A stretch of 64,000 nucleotides of DNA from Prunella strophiata (taxonomy: Eukaryota > Chordata > Aves > Passeriformes > Prunellidae): positions 72,776,330 to 72,840,329 of the forward strand of contig JAZBQD010000015.1 of the NCBI GenBank assembly GCA_036583965.1, given 5' to 3'. The notes under the pieces were generated by a model. That model had not been told where the DNA came from and searched no databases. It saw nothing but the letters and a program-made list of their open reading frames with translations. Positions 40,713-52,150 of the stretch are shown piece after piece (position 1 is the first letter of the stretch; each line of letters begins with the position of its first letter). A program made the position numbers and the translations under genes.

Positions 40713-41030
40713 TGAGGTGAAGACTGGTTTCTTCTGCCATGCCTACAGTGACGAGCAAAATGGCCTTAAACTGTGCAGGGGAGATCCACATTAGATATTA
40801 GGAAAATTTTTTTCGCTGTTGCGGTGGTCAGGGACTAAAATAATTTGTCTGACGAAGTAGTGAAGTTACCATCCCTTGAGGAGTTCAAGAGGCATCTGAA
40901 CCTGGCACTGGGTAATGTGGTTTAGTGGTTTAGGGTTTACAGTACTGGTGGATGGTTGGGTTGGATGATCTTGAAGACTTCTTCCAACCCTGATGATTCT
41001 AGGAATCAATTCTTTGATTCTATGACAAGA
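40713..41030 (+). mobile_element. CR1 LINE 3' fragment nested in an LTR
   Basis: The copy carries 'gtgacgagcaaaatggcctt', 'ttagatattaggaaaattt', 'gttgggttggatgatctt' and 'cttccaaccctgatgattct', and ends with the octamer-like tail 'ttctttgattctatgac'. It lies between two pieces of one LTR family, in the opposite orientation to them. It is about 320 bp, 5'-truncated and dead. Confidence 0.85.
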
Positions 41031-41045
41031 TGTAGGCCGATAGGA

Positions 41046-41115
41046 ATCATACTACATCCAAAACAGCACTCTACCAGGTACTATGGGGAAAACTTGCTCT
41101 ATCCCAGCCATAACA
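41046..41115 (-). mobile_element. LTR fragment, 5' portion
   Basis: The plus-strand motifs 'catccaaaacagcact', 'ctaccaggtactat' and 'ctctatcccagcca' correspond to the 5' start region of the LTR at 9335-9941 (which has 'aacacagcactgtaccagct'). Together with 40591-40712 it shows that one LTR was broken. About 300 bp of LTR centre, including the TATA region, is absent. Confidence 0.65.
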
Positions 41116-41123
41116 TTCTGGGA

Positions 41124-42030
41124 TAGCACACACAAATCTGTATAAGGATAGATAAGGTGGTTAGGAACAATTTCGATTACTAAAATGTTGTAGAATTCTT
41201 CTGAAATTTCATCATGCCTGACTCAATGTAAAGATAAAAATGATAATCTGTATAATTAATTTTCTTGCTATGTAGCTTACATTAATGGGAGTCGTATTTT
41301 TTGGTCACTCAAGGAACTTATCCTTTATTGCACGATATTTGGCATGTAAGACAGGAAATACTCCAAAACTTCTTTCTCTCTGTAAGTGAGCATAACATTT
41401 ATAGAAAGATTGTGGGATGAGAATTTTGAGGAGCAGTTGTCTTGGATTCAAAGTGATAGCACGGTGTGTAAGAGCAAAATTAATTCCATTATAGTACAAA
41501 GCCCAGTTAAAAACACAAAGCAGGTTTTTATAAGGAAAGGACTGCAGACTAAGATAAAGGCATATAAATGCCAAATTATTCCTACAAACAATGTACTGCT
41601 GGCAGTCTACTAAACAGAGAAAGCAGTAAACCTGATGGCAATTTCTGTTACAGATGAATTCAGCTAGAAATTCCTGCCCGTTCTCTATAGTGAATAGTGT
41701 GATTTGAAAAACATACTTTTCTTTAGTAAGATCCTAGTACTGTTTTTTCAACTTTTTATAGGTCAGAATAGCCAGATGACTGATAGATACAGAGGTACCT
41801 ACTAACATGGAAAACAAAAAAAATTGGCCTTTCTTTCCTATCCTGATTTCTCTTCTACACACAGTGAGTTTTGCTGACAATGACTATCTTTAGATTTGTG
41901 TCTACAATTCAGTTTGTACCTCATATTCCTCTGGGGACAGGTTCTGAAATGAATATTTAATGTTTCTCTCTACTATATTTGCCACCAAGATACCTGATAG
42001 AAGACTACTCTCACTGTGATGAGGGACAAC
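41124..42030. other. non-coding stretch, no gene seen
   Basis: Nothing is recognised. Overlapping frames of 75 (plus) and 89 (minus) codons near 41305-41613 have no known domain. Confidence 0.5.
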
Positions 42031-42595
42031 CATGTCCTGGGGTATATCAGGAGCAGGATCACCAGCTGGTCAATGGAGGGGATTGTCCCACTCTATTCTG
42101 TGTTGGCATGGCCCCACCTCAAGTCCTGTGTACAGTTTTGGGTGTTAGGATATAAATGACATTGAGCTCTTAGAGAGCATCCAAATGAGAGCCATGAGGA
42201 TGGTGAAAGGCCTTGAGGGGAAGCTGCATGAGGAGTGTATGAGGTCACTTGGTCTGTTCAACCTGGAGGAGACTGAGGGAGACCTCACTGCAGTCACGAT
42301 TTCCTTGTGAGGGGAAACGGAGACACAAACACTGATATCTTCTCTGTGGTGAGAGGACCCAAAAGAACAGCATAAAGAAATGTTGGGGAAGATTTAGGTT
42401 AGATACTGGCAAAGGTTCTCCTCCTAGAGGCTGGCTGGGCACCAGAACAGGCTCCCCAGGGCAGTGGTCACAGCACCAAGCCCAACAGGGCTCAAGAAGC
42501 ATTTGGACAACACTTTTAGTCACATGGTGTGACTCTTGGGGTTGTCTTGTGCAGGGCCAGGGTCCTTTGCTGCTCAGGATATTCTATGATTCATT
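42031..42595 (+). mobile_element. CR1 LINE, 565-bp 5'-truncated copy
   Basis: CR1 blocks occur in order: 'tcaggagcaggatcaccagc', 'aagtcctgtgtacagttttg', 'gacattgagctcttagagag', 'ctggtctgttcaacctggag'-like text, 'aacaggctccccagggcag', and a final 'attctatgattcattt' tail. It reaches from the end of the reverse-transcriptase ORF through the 3' UTR. Indels and stops disable it. The minus-strand frame of 92 codons is antisense to the repeat. Confidence 0.9.
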
Positions 42596-44227
42596 TCTTA
42601 CAGGTATTATATTTGGAAAACAGAAAGATGTTGTTTTCAAGTCCTTTTTTTGCATTTCTTTTCTGATTTTTGTTTCAAATACTTATTCCCCTTCACTGTA
42701 CTCATCAATCTCTGCTTCTAAAATCTATTGTAATTCAGGTTCTTTTCATTATCTCTAAAATATTATATTTTATGAACATACAGTGTTTCAGGATCTTAAT
42801 TGTTATGATTGTGTGGATCATTGATGCCAGTATGGAAAATTATGAAAAAGGTGTCACTTCACTAGATTGGATTACAGATCAAAGCTAAAAGTTTGATTTA
42901 AATGTATCAGAGTACATTAAATCAATCAAACATCAGGGATTTCTGTGTTAGCATTACTGACCATATTTAAAGTGCAGGAGATAACACTTTTCTTTTTGGG
43001 AAATGCTTAAGGAAAAGAGTGTCATTCACCTAGTTCCCTAGCAGGCTTTATTTCTGTTGTTTTCCACAAATCCCCAGTCAAATCTGCAACTCAAAATTTT
43101 CATATATTTTTGCCTTGCTGATGCTTGCAGTAATAGCTCTATTATGGTAACTCCTACACAATTAGTTTTCATAGGGTTTTCTGCAATCATTAAGCATCTT
43201 GACATCCACTGCCTGGAGACATCATCACCCTTAAAAAGATTTGCACTTATATACAGCAATCAGAGTGTACAGGATGAAATAATACAATACACTAGACCAA
43301 CTATTCCATTGTAAAACATATTTTAGCTTTAGGTTCAGTCATATGGCACAAGAGTTCTCAGACAATCTCAACATTGTATAAGACTGAGCATAGAAATACC
43401 ACCCCATGCACACACAAACTAATGCATACATAATTCAAATATCATTTCAGCCTTATGGAGAAAAAGGCATGTAGGACATGACACTATGAGATAATCTACT
43501 CTTCTACCAATTTAATCAGATAATTTGTCTACTCTAAATGAGAATTGATGCGAAATGGGCAGAAGATTTGCTTGGATTAGTTTTTATACAGCATAACTAT
43601 GCAACTTGTGATTTCCCTACCTGTTACCTTTGAGTGAGTCTGTAATAAAAAAAAAAAAAAAGCATTCAGGTCCTAAATTTGCTTAAAATGAAACCAAGGG
43701 AAGATCTGATTTCTAACTCGGACCATCCAGAGGCTGATGTAGTTCTTTCTGTTATGAAAAGGATTTCTATGGTTTTGAGAGCAGGGAGAGATCAGCCTGC
43801 TTTGAGGCTGCTCTTGCAAGACATTAAAAAAAAGAAGAGAAAATTATCTGTAATGGAAAAGATGCTCTCAGATCACTCCACTGGTGGAGCAGATATAAGG
43901 ACAGGGCAACATCCAGTAAAAGCGTTTTGAGGACAATCAGTCACAGGAATATTAAGGACACCTGAAATTCCAGTGAATTCCATTTTCAAAGTCAGAACGG
44001 TGTGTTTTAATTTTATAAAACCACATATCTTAGCAATAAAACACCATAACAATTTTCACCTGGAGATGCTAGATATTATGAAAAAAAAAGTTAATTTCAT
44101 CAAGTCTGATCTGACATGTAAAGCATGATAAGAAGCTATTTAAATGCCAATTCCAGGGGCACACGTACAAAGTTCCTAGAGGTAAGAACATGTTATGCTG
44201 TTATGTTGAAATTTAAAACAAATATAG
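42596..44227. other. non-coding stretch, no supported gene
   Basis: An A-run occurs at about 43647-43661, and a lysine-rich 83-codon frame follows at 43679-43930. I do not recognise the peptide and found no splice or promoter context for it. Confidence 0.5.
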
Positions 44228-44765
44228 ACATACATACATACATGCATACATACATATACATACATACATACATACATACATACATACATACATACATACA
44301 TACATACATACATACATACATACATACATACATACATACATACATACATACATACATACATACATACATACATACATACATACATACATACATACATACA
44401 TACATACATACATACATACATACATACATACATACATACATACATACATACATACATACATACATACATACATACATACATACATACATACATACATACA
44501 TACATACATACATACATACATACATACATACATACATACATACATACATACATACATACATACATACATACATACATACATACATACATACATACATACA
44601 TACATACATACATACATACATACATACATACATACATACATACATACATACATACATACATACATACATACATACATACATACATACATACATACATACA
44701 TACATACATACATACATACATACATACATACATACATACATACATACATACATACATACATACAT
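44228..44765 (+). repeat. (ACAT)n array 1
   Basis: About 538 bp of tetranucleotide repeat. The first 30 bases carry interruptions (a CATG unit and an extra TA), then about 127 uninterrupted ACAT units run to 44765. No stop codon exists in any frame of this repeat on either strand, which explains the artificial His-Thr-Tyr-Ile and Tyr-Val-Cys-Met frames. Confidence 0.98.
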
Positions 44766-44768
44766 GGA

Positions 44769-44928
44769 ACAAAACATTTTTTGGAAGTAGAAGCCTAGAA
44801 GCTTAATTCATATTCATTTTTATTTAAATAATTACAGTCACTTAGATCTGCAGTATTTACTGTAGTTCTCAAAGACAAGGCAAAATAAAAGCATCAGTGT
44901 TGAGAAATAAGATAGCTGGATTTTGAAC
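44769..44928 (+). repeat. duplicated block, copy A1
   Basis: A 160-bp unique-looking block directly follows array 1. It recurs at 45854-46014 in the same orientation with one substitution (T at 44782, C at 45867) and one extra T in the second copy. Beyond 44928 the two contexts differ completely. Confidence 0.95.
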
Positions 44929-45130
44929 CGGAGATGACAGTTGGGTCTAAAATGGTTCAAAAAGATCTTTTCATCTATTATTTTAAATACAATTATTGGG
45001 AAGAAGCATAAATATGAATATTTATTTGTATTTTTAGTTCAACTCCTGCTTGCACTGCAACTGAGATCCTAAAGATACTCAAAAATATTAATAAGCTAAC
45101 ATTCTCCATCTTGCATGCTTTTAATACCCA
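44929..45130. other. spacer between block A1 and array 2
   Basis: 202 bp of AT-rich sequence with no recognisable feature. It is present once. Confidence 0.7.
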
Positions 45131-45630
45131 ACATACATACATACATACATACATACATACATACATACATACATACATACATACATACATACATACATAC
45201 ATACATACATACATACATACATACATACATACATACATACATACATACATACATACATACATACATACATACATACATACATACATACATACATACATAC
45301 ATACATACATACATACATACATACATACATACATACATACATACATACATACATACATACATACATACATACATACATACATACATACATACATACATAC
45401 ATACATACATACATACATACATACATACATACATACATACATACATACATACATACATACATACATACATACATACATACATACATACATACATACATAC
45501 ATACATACATACATACATACATACATACATACATACATACATACATACATACATACATACATACATACATACATACATACATACATACATACATACATAC
45601 ATACATACATACATACATACATACATACAT
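45131..45630 (+). repeat. (ACAT)n array 2
   Basis: A perfect uninterrupted run of 125 ACAT units (500 bp). Confidence 0.98.
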
Positions 45631-45853
45631 GTGTGAATAGAGTTGTAATTCAGTTGATGAATTGACAACCTTTAGAAAGGGGTATATACAACCAGCTTTA
45701 ATTGTTTCAAAATTATCAGAATGTGTCAAAGTGGAGGCTATCAAAACAAACTTGTAAAAAAATCAGTTATTATTAGAAACTGTTCATCATGCTTGCTTTG
45801 GTTCACTTGCTAAATGATATCATCATATTTCAGCACTGATAGGACTTGATAGG
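45631..45853. other. spacer between array 2 and block A2
   Basis: 223 bp of single-copy AT-rich sequence. It starts with a short GT-rich flank and holds no gene. Confidence 0.7.
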
Positions 45854-46014
45854 ACAAAACATTTTTCGGAAGTAGAAGCCTAGAAGCTTAATTTCATATT
45901 CATTTTTATTTAAATAATTACAGTCACTTAGATCTGCAGTATTTACTGTAGTTCTCAAAGACAAGGCAAAATAAAAGCATCAGTGTTGAGAAATAAGATA
46001 GCTGGATTTTGAAC
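45854..46014 (+). repeat. duplicated block, copy A2
   Basis: 161 bp, about 99% identical to 44769-44928. It is followed immediately by array 3, whereas copy A1 is preceded immediately by array 1, so the block sits on opposite sides of an array in its two locations. Confidence 0.95.
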
Positions 46015-46314
46015 ACATACATACATACATACATACATACATACATACATACATACATACATACATACATACATACATACATACATACATACATACATAC
46101 ATACATACATACATACATACATACATACATACATACATACATACATACATACATACATACATACATACATACATACATACATACATACATACATACATAC
46201 ATACATACATACATACATACATACATACATACATACATACATACATACATACATACATACATACATACATACATACATACATACATACATACATACATAC
46301 ATACATACATACAT
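46015..46314 (+). repeat. (ACAT)n array 3
   Basis: A perfect uninterrupted run of 75 ACAT units (300 bp), joined directly to the end of block A2. Confidence 0.98.
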
Positions 46315-48638
46315 TGTGCAGTGGTATTCAGGGGTTCTTAGGTAGACTGCAGTATTAGTGTAGGCTCTTTCATATATGATGCACAACATGGAGAAATTGA
46401 CTGTTCTGTTCTGCTGTGCACAAGTTGTCCTGCTTGTAAGTTAGGACAGAATCTGTCCCCTGGTACTGAAGTTTAAGTTCCTTAACCTCTGGGTAGCACT
46501 CCTGGGCTTATTTTGTAATGTTATGATTTCTTCACACCATGGTCCCAAGGCTGATGCTAGCATCTCAGACTGCCCCCTGTAGATATGCTGCAAAAGAAAA
46601 AGAGTCAAGGCAGTCTATGCAGTGCAGTGTCTGGTAACACGTAATGCAATGCACTTCTCCCACACACATCTTCTTCACAGGCATCACAAGATGACAGCTT
46701 GCAGAGCAGGTGGGATGGCAACTCATGCTTTTGTGGGCCATATCCCTGGAGGACTGAGAAAATAGCATGACTTCCAAAGTGCTGGCAGGTGTCCCTTATG
46801 TTGGTGTGCATGACAATGCCCTGGGACAACTAGCAAAAGTTGCACACCCACAGCTATCTCCTGCCAAGACTATGTATGGCATCAGTTTTGAAAGTAGTTC
46901 ATATCCTTTTTTTCATGTAGAAAAGCAAATATACATGCAAAAACATACTTAGTTGTCATAAACATTCTTTACTGAGACCTGCAACTCTCTTCTTTGTGGT
47001 GGTTTGCTGCTATTTACTGACAACAATAGCCATGCACATATTTCAGCCCCATTGCCAGGCTGTGCTATCAAACAGGCATTAGAGCATATTTGGTGAAGGG
47101 CTTACTTTTCACTGCAATGCCTGTTTCCTCCACAGCAGCAGATACCTAATCTCATGCAACATACTTTCTGGGGTAATATTTCCTTCAATCTCTTTCTTAA
47201 GTCCTCTCTTCCTTCAAAAAAAGGTAAAAAATTCCTTATAATCACCAGAGCTGGATTTCTCTTCTTTGATGGAGAGACCAGCTGAAAATTCTAGTGATGA
47301 TTGTAAGGAGAAATCACTTAAGAGAATACCTGCTCTCTATAATCACTCATAAAAGAGTAATATAGTCACCCTCCATAGCTTCTATGCATCTACTTCTCTC
47401 TGGTTTCACAGAAGTCACAGTTTCAAACCAGCACTTCAACAACTAGAATGTGCTTCCCAAATCTATTTTTATTTGCAACAAGTTAAATTATTTTTTCCCC
47501 AAATCTAGTAAGGCTATTTTTCCAAAGACAGTAAATGGTAACTGACTTCCCTGTCTTTATCTCAGCCCAGGAGGTTTTTCATCCTACTTTCTCCTTCTGT
47601 CTTGTTAAAGAGGAGGAATGAGAGAGTGTCTGGATAGGAATTCAAACCTTAGCCAAGGTCAACAATGCTAATTCGAGTTTATTAAAAATCTAGCTGCATA
47701 TTCTTCTGGTGGCATATGCATAGATTAACCTGAGACATCTGGTCTCAGGATGTTCATAAGTATAAAATAAACCACTGAATCACTCCTATAGCAGCAAAAT
47801 CTTCCCTTGGCTTTGACATTTTACTGACACATTTCAAGTTATTTAAATAAGGGGTGTGTTTGGGAATGGCAACTGCTCGAAACAAAATTCCTTGTCCACA
47901 AAGCAATTCATCCAACACAAGGTAAGGAAATGGTTCAGAATGATGGAAGTCAGCTATGCTGTTTGTTCCAATGGTAGGTAGCTCTTGACTTTTCCCAGTA
48001 GGAGGTAGCTTGTTGGAAAAATGCCTGTATCCCAAGTGTGAGCAGTATTCCAAGAAGGACTTGAACATAATGTACATGCAGAGATCACATGGTGCATACT
48101 CTTCAAGATGCATGCTTGTACATGTTCATTTGGTTTTCTGAACCATGGGACTTACTGCAAGGTGCAATGCATTCAAGCATGTTGCTTAGAAAGAGTTGTT
48201 TTAGAGAGTAGGGGTTTTTTCATCCTTCTCAGGGAAATTAAGTGCTTTTATTGGTTGAAAAGAGGCAGCTTAAGCAGTAGTCGACCCTATTATTTGAGCT
48301 CTACTTGATCTGGTCATAGTTGGGTATCTAAAGAAATTTTCCAGCTCATAATGGACTGTAATTTAAAATCACCTTATATGTCTAGAATAGTCAACTAGAG
48401 AAAACCTTTTCACTTGTTCCAGAAATTCATATTAGGTATTTGGGGAAACCATATTCTGAAAATAAACCAAGAGCCACACAACAAATCAAACCAAATTGCT
48501 AACTTTCCCGTTCTTTTGAAAACATGATGAAATTTCTCTTAAAGATTTGTAGGTTTTTGGCTCTGATATTCTATCAGACAACTGTTTGGAAACTTCCCTC
48601 TTTGTTGTATCTAATAAAAAGTGGACTCTTCCTGAGGC

Positions 48639-48665
48639 TTTTTTTTTTTTTTTTTTTTTTTTTTT
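48639..48665 (+). repeat. T27 homopolymer
   Basis: Twenty-seven consecutive T. On the minus strand it could be a retrocopy tail, but no body is recognisable. Confidence 0.85.
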
Positions 48666-49266
48666 CTGCTATGAGAAAATGATTGAAAAAAGGGCCAACA
48701 TTCCCTATAACACATTTTTTAAAGTTTTGTAGGGTCATGAGTGTTTCTGCCTCTTCTTGGCATGAATGATCTAGGGTATAAACATTTTTATTTACATAGC
48801 ATCATAGCATAGTTTCCAATCCCACTAAAACTGCAAAGAGAACTTGCTTATAAATGCCTATGAATACCACAGATAGATACTTGTTCCTATAATAACTAAC
48901 TCTTTCTTCCTATCATTCTGATAGGTCTCTTCTACATCTGTTGCACATAAAATTATTTTTTCCCAGACTGTGTAATTACAGAGTTCTCATTCTAACAATT
49001 TCTCTGAACATCAAGACTACTGAAGTGTTTTGCATATCAGTTTAGTTATGCAGAAGGCATGTCTCAGAGAGTCAAATTGTAAAGCTTGAACCTCAACAGT
49101 CTAATTGAATATATAAGTCTTAAAAAATCTGACTTCAGAGAATCATATTAAATCAAAACAAGGGGATAGCAGATAGAATATTACCATATCACCACACCTT
49201 TCTTCACCTTCCTCTTGCTTTTGCTCTAGGAAAATACTGGCATTCTGTTTCTGGTTTGTTGTTGGA

Positions 49267-49287
49267 TTTTTTTTTTTTTTTTTTTTT
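49267..49287 (+). repeat. T21 homopolymer
   Basis: Twenty-one consecutive T, with no other feature attached. Confidence 0.85.
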
Positions 49288-51182
49288 GCCTGGTTAACTG
49301 AAGTTAATATCTAAGTAATCTAAGTAAGCTGTGCTTCGTTATTTTAATATTCACTTTTCCTCTTGAGCTGGTAGCTCCAAACTTTTATAACTCTCTGTTG
49401 CAATTTCTTTTCTTTTAATTAGATTATTTCAATCGATGGGAACTCAGTTGCATAATCAACTTTATTCCATTTTTTACCACACAGCTGTTAAGAAAAAAGA
49501 GGGAAAAAGCTCTAAGTCACTACAGCATTCAATATTTATTTTCCAAATACAGCCTAGGAATGTCAGTACTACTGGGATTGAACTGAAAGGTTATTCAAGA
49601 TGCCTAACCATGCTAACCTTTATTTATGACTGGAGCAGACAAGCCAGTGAGACAATATGCAGTTCAGAGTTTCTCATTCTGTATTTGTGACCTGTCCATA
49701 AGAAATTTCCTTGGGAGAATGATTGTCTTGTAAAAAGCACTAATTAGCTGTTGAACTGATTCTAGCATATGGTGCAGCAGAACCCTCCCAAAACTGGCTA
49801 GAATAGAATGGTGCCATCTGTCTGGGTTGAGTTCAGCTAACAGTCTGTCAGATTTTGTTGTTTTAACCTCTTCAGTAATTAACGAGAAATTGGCATGGAC
49901 TGCTAAGAAAATGGAACTTCCCAAAAAACAACCAAACCTTCAGTTTCTGTGTAATCAAGGCTCTTTGTGAACCATAAACAACCATTAGGGTTAATATCAG
50001 TAAAAACAAGCTAATACCATTTTCACTCACATCCTGGAATTCTGATGTAAAGTACACTGGGGCTACAGAAGATCACTTGGTTTCTGTGTTCTGCAACAAC
50101 AACTAAAGTTATAAATGCCATTTAATTTAATCTCCTTTATTATTAGTACTTATCATTTCCATTAATTGTAGCTATCTGCTGATGAGAAATATGACAATTG
50201 AAATTGAAATTTAAAATTAAAAAATGTGCTGAATATTTTTCTATCAGTAAACAAAACATGCAGAAGGGATTTAGTTTTTTACCTTGCTAATATCTATCAG
50301 AGATTTTGAACATCAGACATCATATAAATTCCTTCTTTCTTTAGGCCTAAGCCTGAGTGAGATTCAGCCTAATTACACTATTTCAGAATGAAAATAACAA
50401 GCTTGCATTTCCATGCAGAGTTTTAGACCAATGCCATTAACCAAAACAGAGTACTCTGCTTACTGAGCTTATTAAAATGATTAAATTTATCTTGTAAAGC
50501 AGTTATTAAATCAAAGAAAGAGTTTTTTACCTTATCAGGGTAGGAGTAGAGAACTCTTCTCAAAAATGAGAGCAAAAAACTAGAAACGACAATTCATTTA
50601 TATTTTTTCCTTCAAATTAAAATCAGCTTCAGTAATACCTGTTTACATTTCTGGAGAAGCCAGTGAATGTTTTTAAAGCGTTTACTAAAAGGAACAACTT
50701 TTAAAATAATATCTTCAGATAAGAAGCTCACACTCAGAAAATATGAGTTTCCTTGAAGCATACTCCTTTCCCAAGGATTTCATAATCCCACATAGACCTT
50801 CTTCTTGATGCAGAACTAGCTGTCCTGATCTGTCACTTTCTTTTGCATCAGAGTATGATGCTCATTCTGTATAATGAGATTTTACAAATGCAGTAATTCT
50901 AAAATTTGTGACATACACTCACTAGTCTTAAATGTCCAGCAAATTCTGCACACAACAAAGTCAATAAAAATCATGCAGAGACCAGAGAGGAGAATGTTTT
51001 GCTTCAGATCTCCTTCCCTCGTGTATCTGATAAGGCAGAAAGGCAGTAGGCAGGTGGACACTGAGGCTTCTGCTCTCTTACAAAAACATCAATTTTCAAG
51101 CTTCAGAGAAGTTGGATTTTAATGTAAACTGATAAAATGAGAATAGAGAGGCCTCTCTGCACCCCATTTATTTAATGTCTGG

Positions 51183-51270
51183 TCATAGAATCATAGAATT
51201 AATAATAGAATCATAGAATCATTTGGGTTGGAAGGGGACCTTGAAGATCATCTACTTCCAACCCCATGCC
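51183..51270 (-). mobile_element. CR1 LINE, extreme 3' end only
   Basis: Reverse-complement octamer units (tcatagaatcatagaatt) are followed by 'catttgggttggaagggga' and 'ttgaagatcatctacttcca', then similarity stops. The tail is longer than usual, with two octamer blocks separated by an AATAAT insertion. It is an almost fully 5'-truncated insertion of under 100 bp. Confidence 0.88.
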
Positions 51271-51535
51271 TTCACCCTAATATTTCAAAAGTTTTAATTT
51301 AGCTGCATCTACATATATTGTCCCTAGGCTGAAGTAAACTGATTTTAACTATCAATCTACTAAGACCAGTTTTAGACTACTCTTTTCAGAATTCTTTCAA
51401 ACATATTTTTTCAACTGAATTAATGTGCTTCCATCCTAGAAATTATAAGTAGCCACAAATGGATTTAGTCTTTGTGTTTTCCAGTAGTGGTCAGAGTATA
51501 ATTACATACCTTGAATTTAATTTTTCTTTTTCAGA

Positions 51536-51562
51536 AATAATAATAATAATAATAATAATAAA
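51536..51562 (+). repeat. (AAT)n microsatellite
   Basis: About nine perfect AAT units. Confidence 0.9.
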
Positions 51563-52117
51563 GATTAACAAGCCCTAGCACTCTAGACATTCAGCCTTTC
51601 ATAAAATTCCATTAAATAGAGCATACTAATACTAATAGTGTACTTTTTCAAAAGCACACGCATTTTTAAGACTGAGAATTTTAGGAATTTTTTTGAGCTA
51701 ACAAATAGTCATTTTAATTTATTGTTGATACAGTAAAATACTTGAAACAATGTGAAATCTTTTGTAGTTAGAGCTAGTGAAATAGTCAAGTCCATGAAGG
51801 TAGGAAACTGCTTTCAGAACCTGATTTATTTAAAATAAAATCTACTAAAATACTGATTTCTGACAAATATATCAAAGAGTTGTCTAAAATTTCCATTGGC
51901 AGTTTAAAAATGATACATAACACTTCTCTCACAGAAACATAGTATATGAAGAAATGAGCAAGAGTAAGATAATCAGAGGAAACTACCAACAGTAAAACTG
52001 CCATCCACTTTGGACTCATGAAAATAATGTTCATGAGATAGTTAAATCAAGACATTGAATTAGACGATAGAAGGGTCAATATTATTTTCTTAAACATCTC
52101 AGAAATAAGAGTAACAG

Positions 52118-52150
52118 AATATTCACATTTCAAAGTGAAATGTGAATATT
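52118..52150. repeat. perfect 15-bp inverted repeat with 3-nt loop
   Basis: The left arm AATATTCACATTTCA and right arm TGAAATGTGAATATT are exact reverse complements separated only by AAG. A C/T-rich run follows at once. It could form a cruciform or, if transcribed, a hairpin RNA. The stem is shorter than a typical animal pre-miRNA. Confidence 0.9.

Larger units (their letters stand above)
46315..51182. other. AT-rich non-coding stretch, no supported gene
   Basis: It contains T homopolymers at 48639-48665 and 49267-49287. A 119-codon minus-strand frame at 47754-48113 is one of the longest outside recognised repeats but has no domain I know. No transposable element is recognised. Confidence 0.5.

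Noticed and set aside
43679..43930. 83-codon lysine-rich frame after an A-run
   Set aside because: Its length is within chance for this composition. There is no known domain, the A-run precedes rather than follows it, and no target-site duplication was seen.
44125..46389. Many long open frames with His-Thr-Tyr-Ile or Tyr-Val-Cys-Met repeats on both strands
   Set aside because: They are a necessary result of the ACAT repeat, which contains no stop codon in any frame. There is no other coding evidence.
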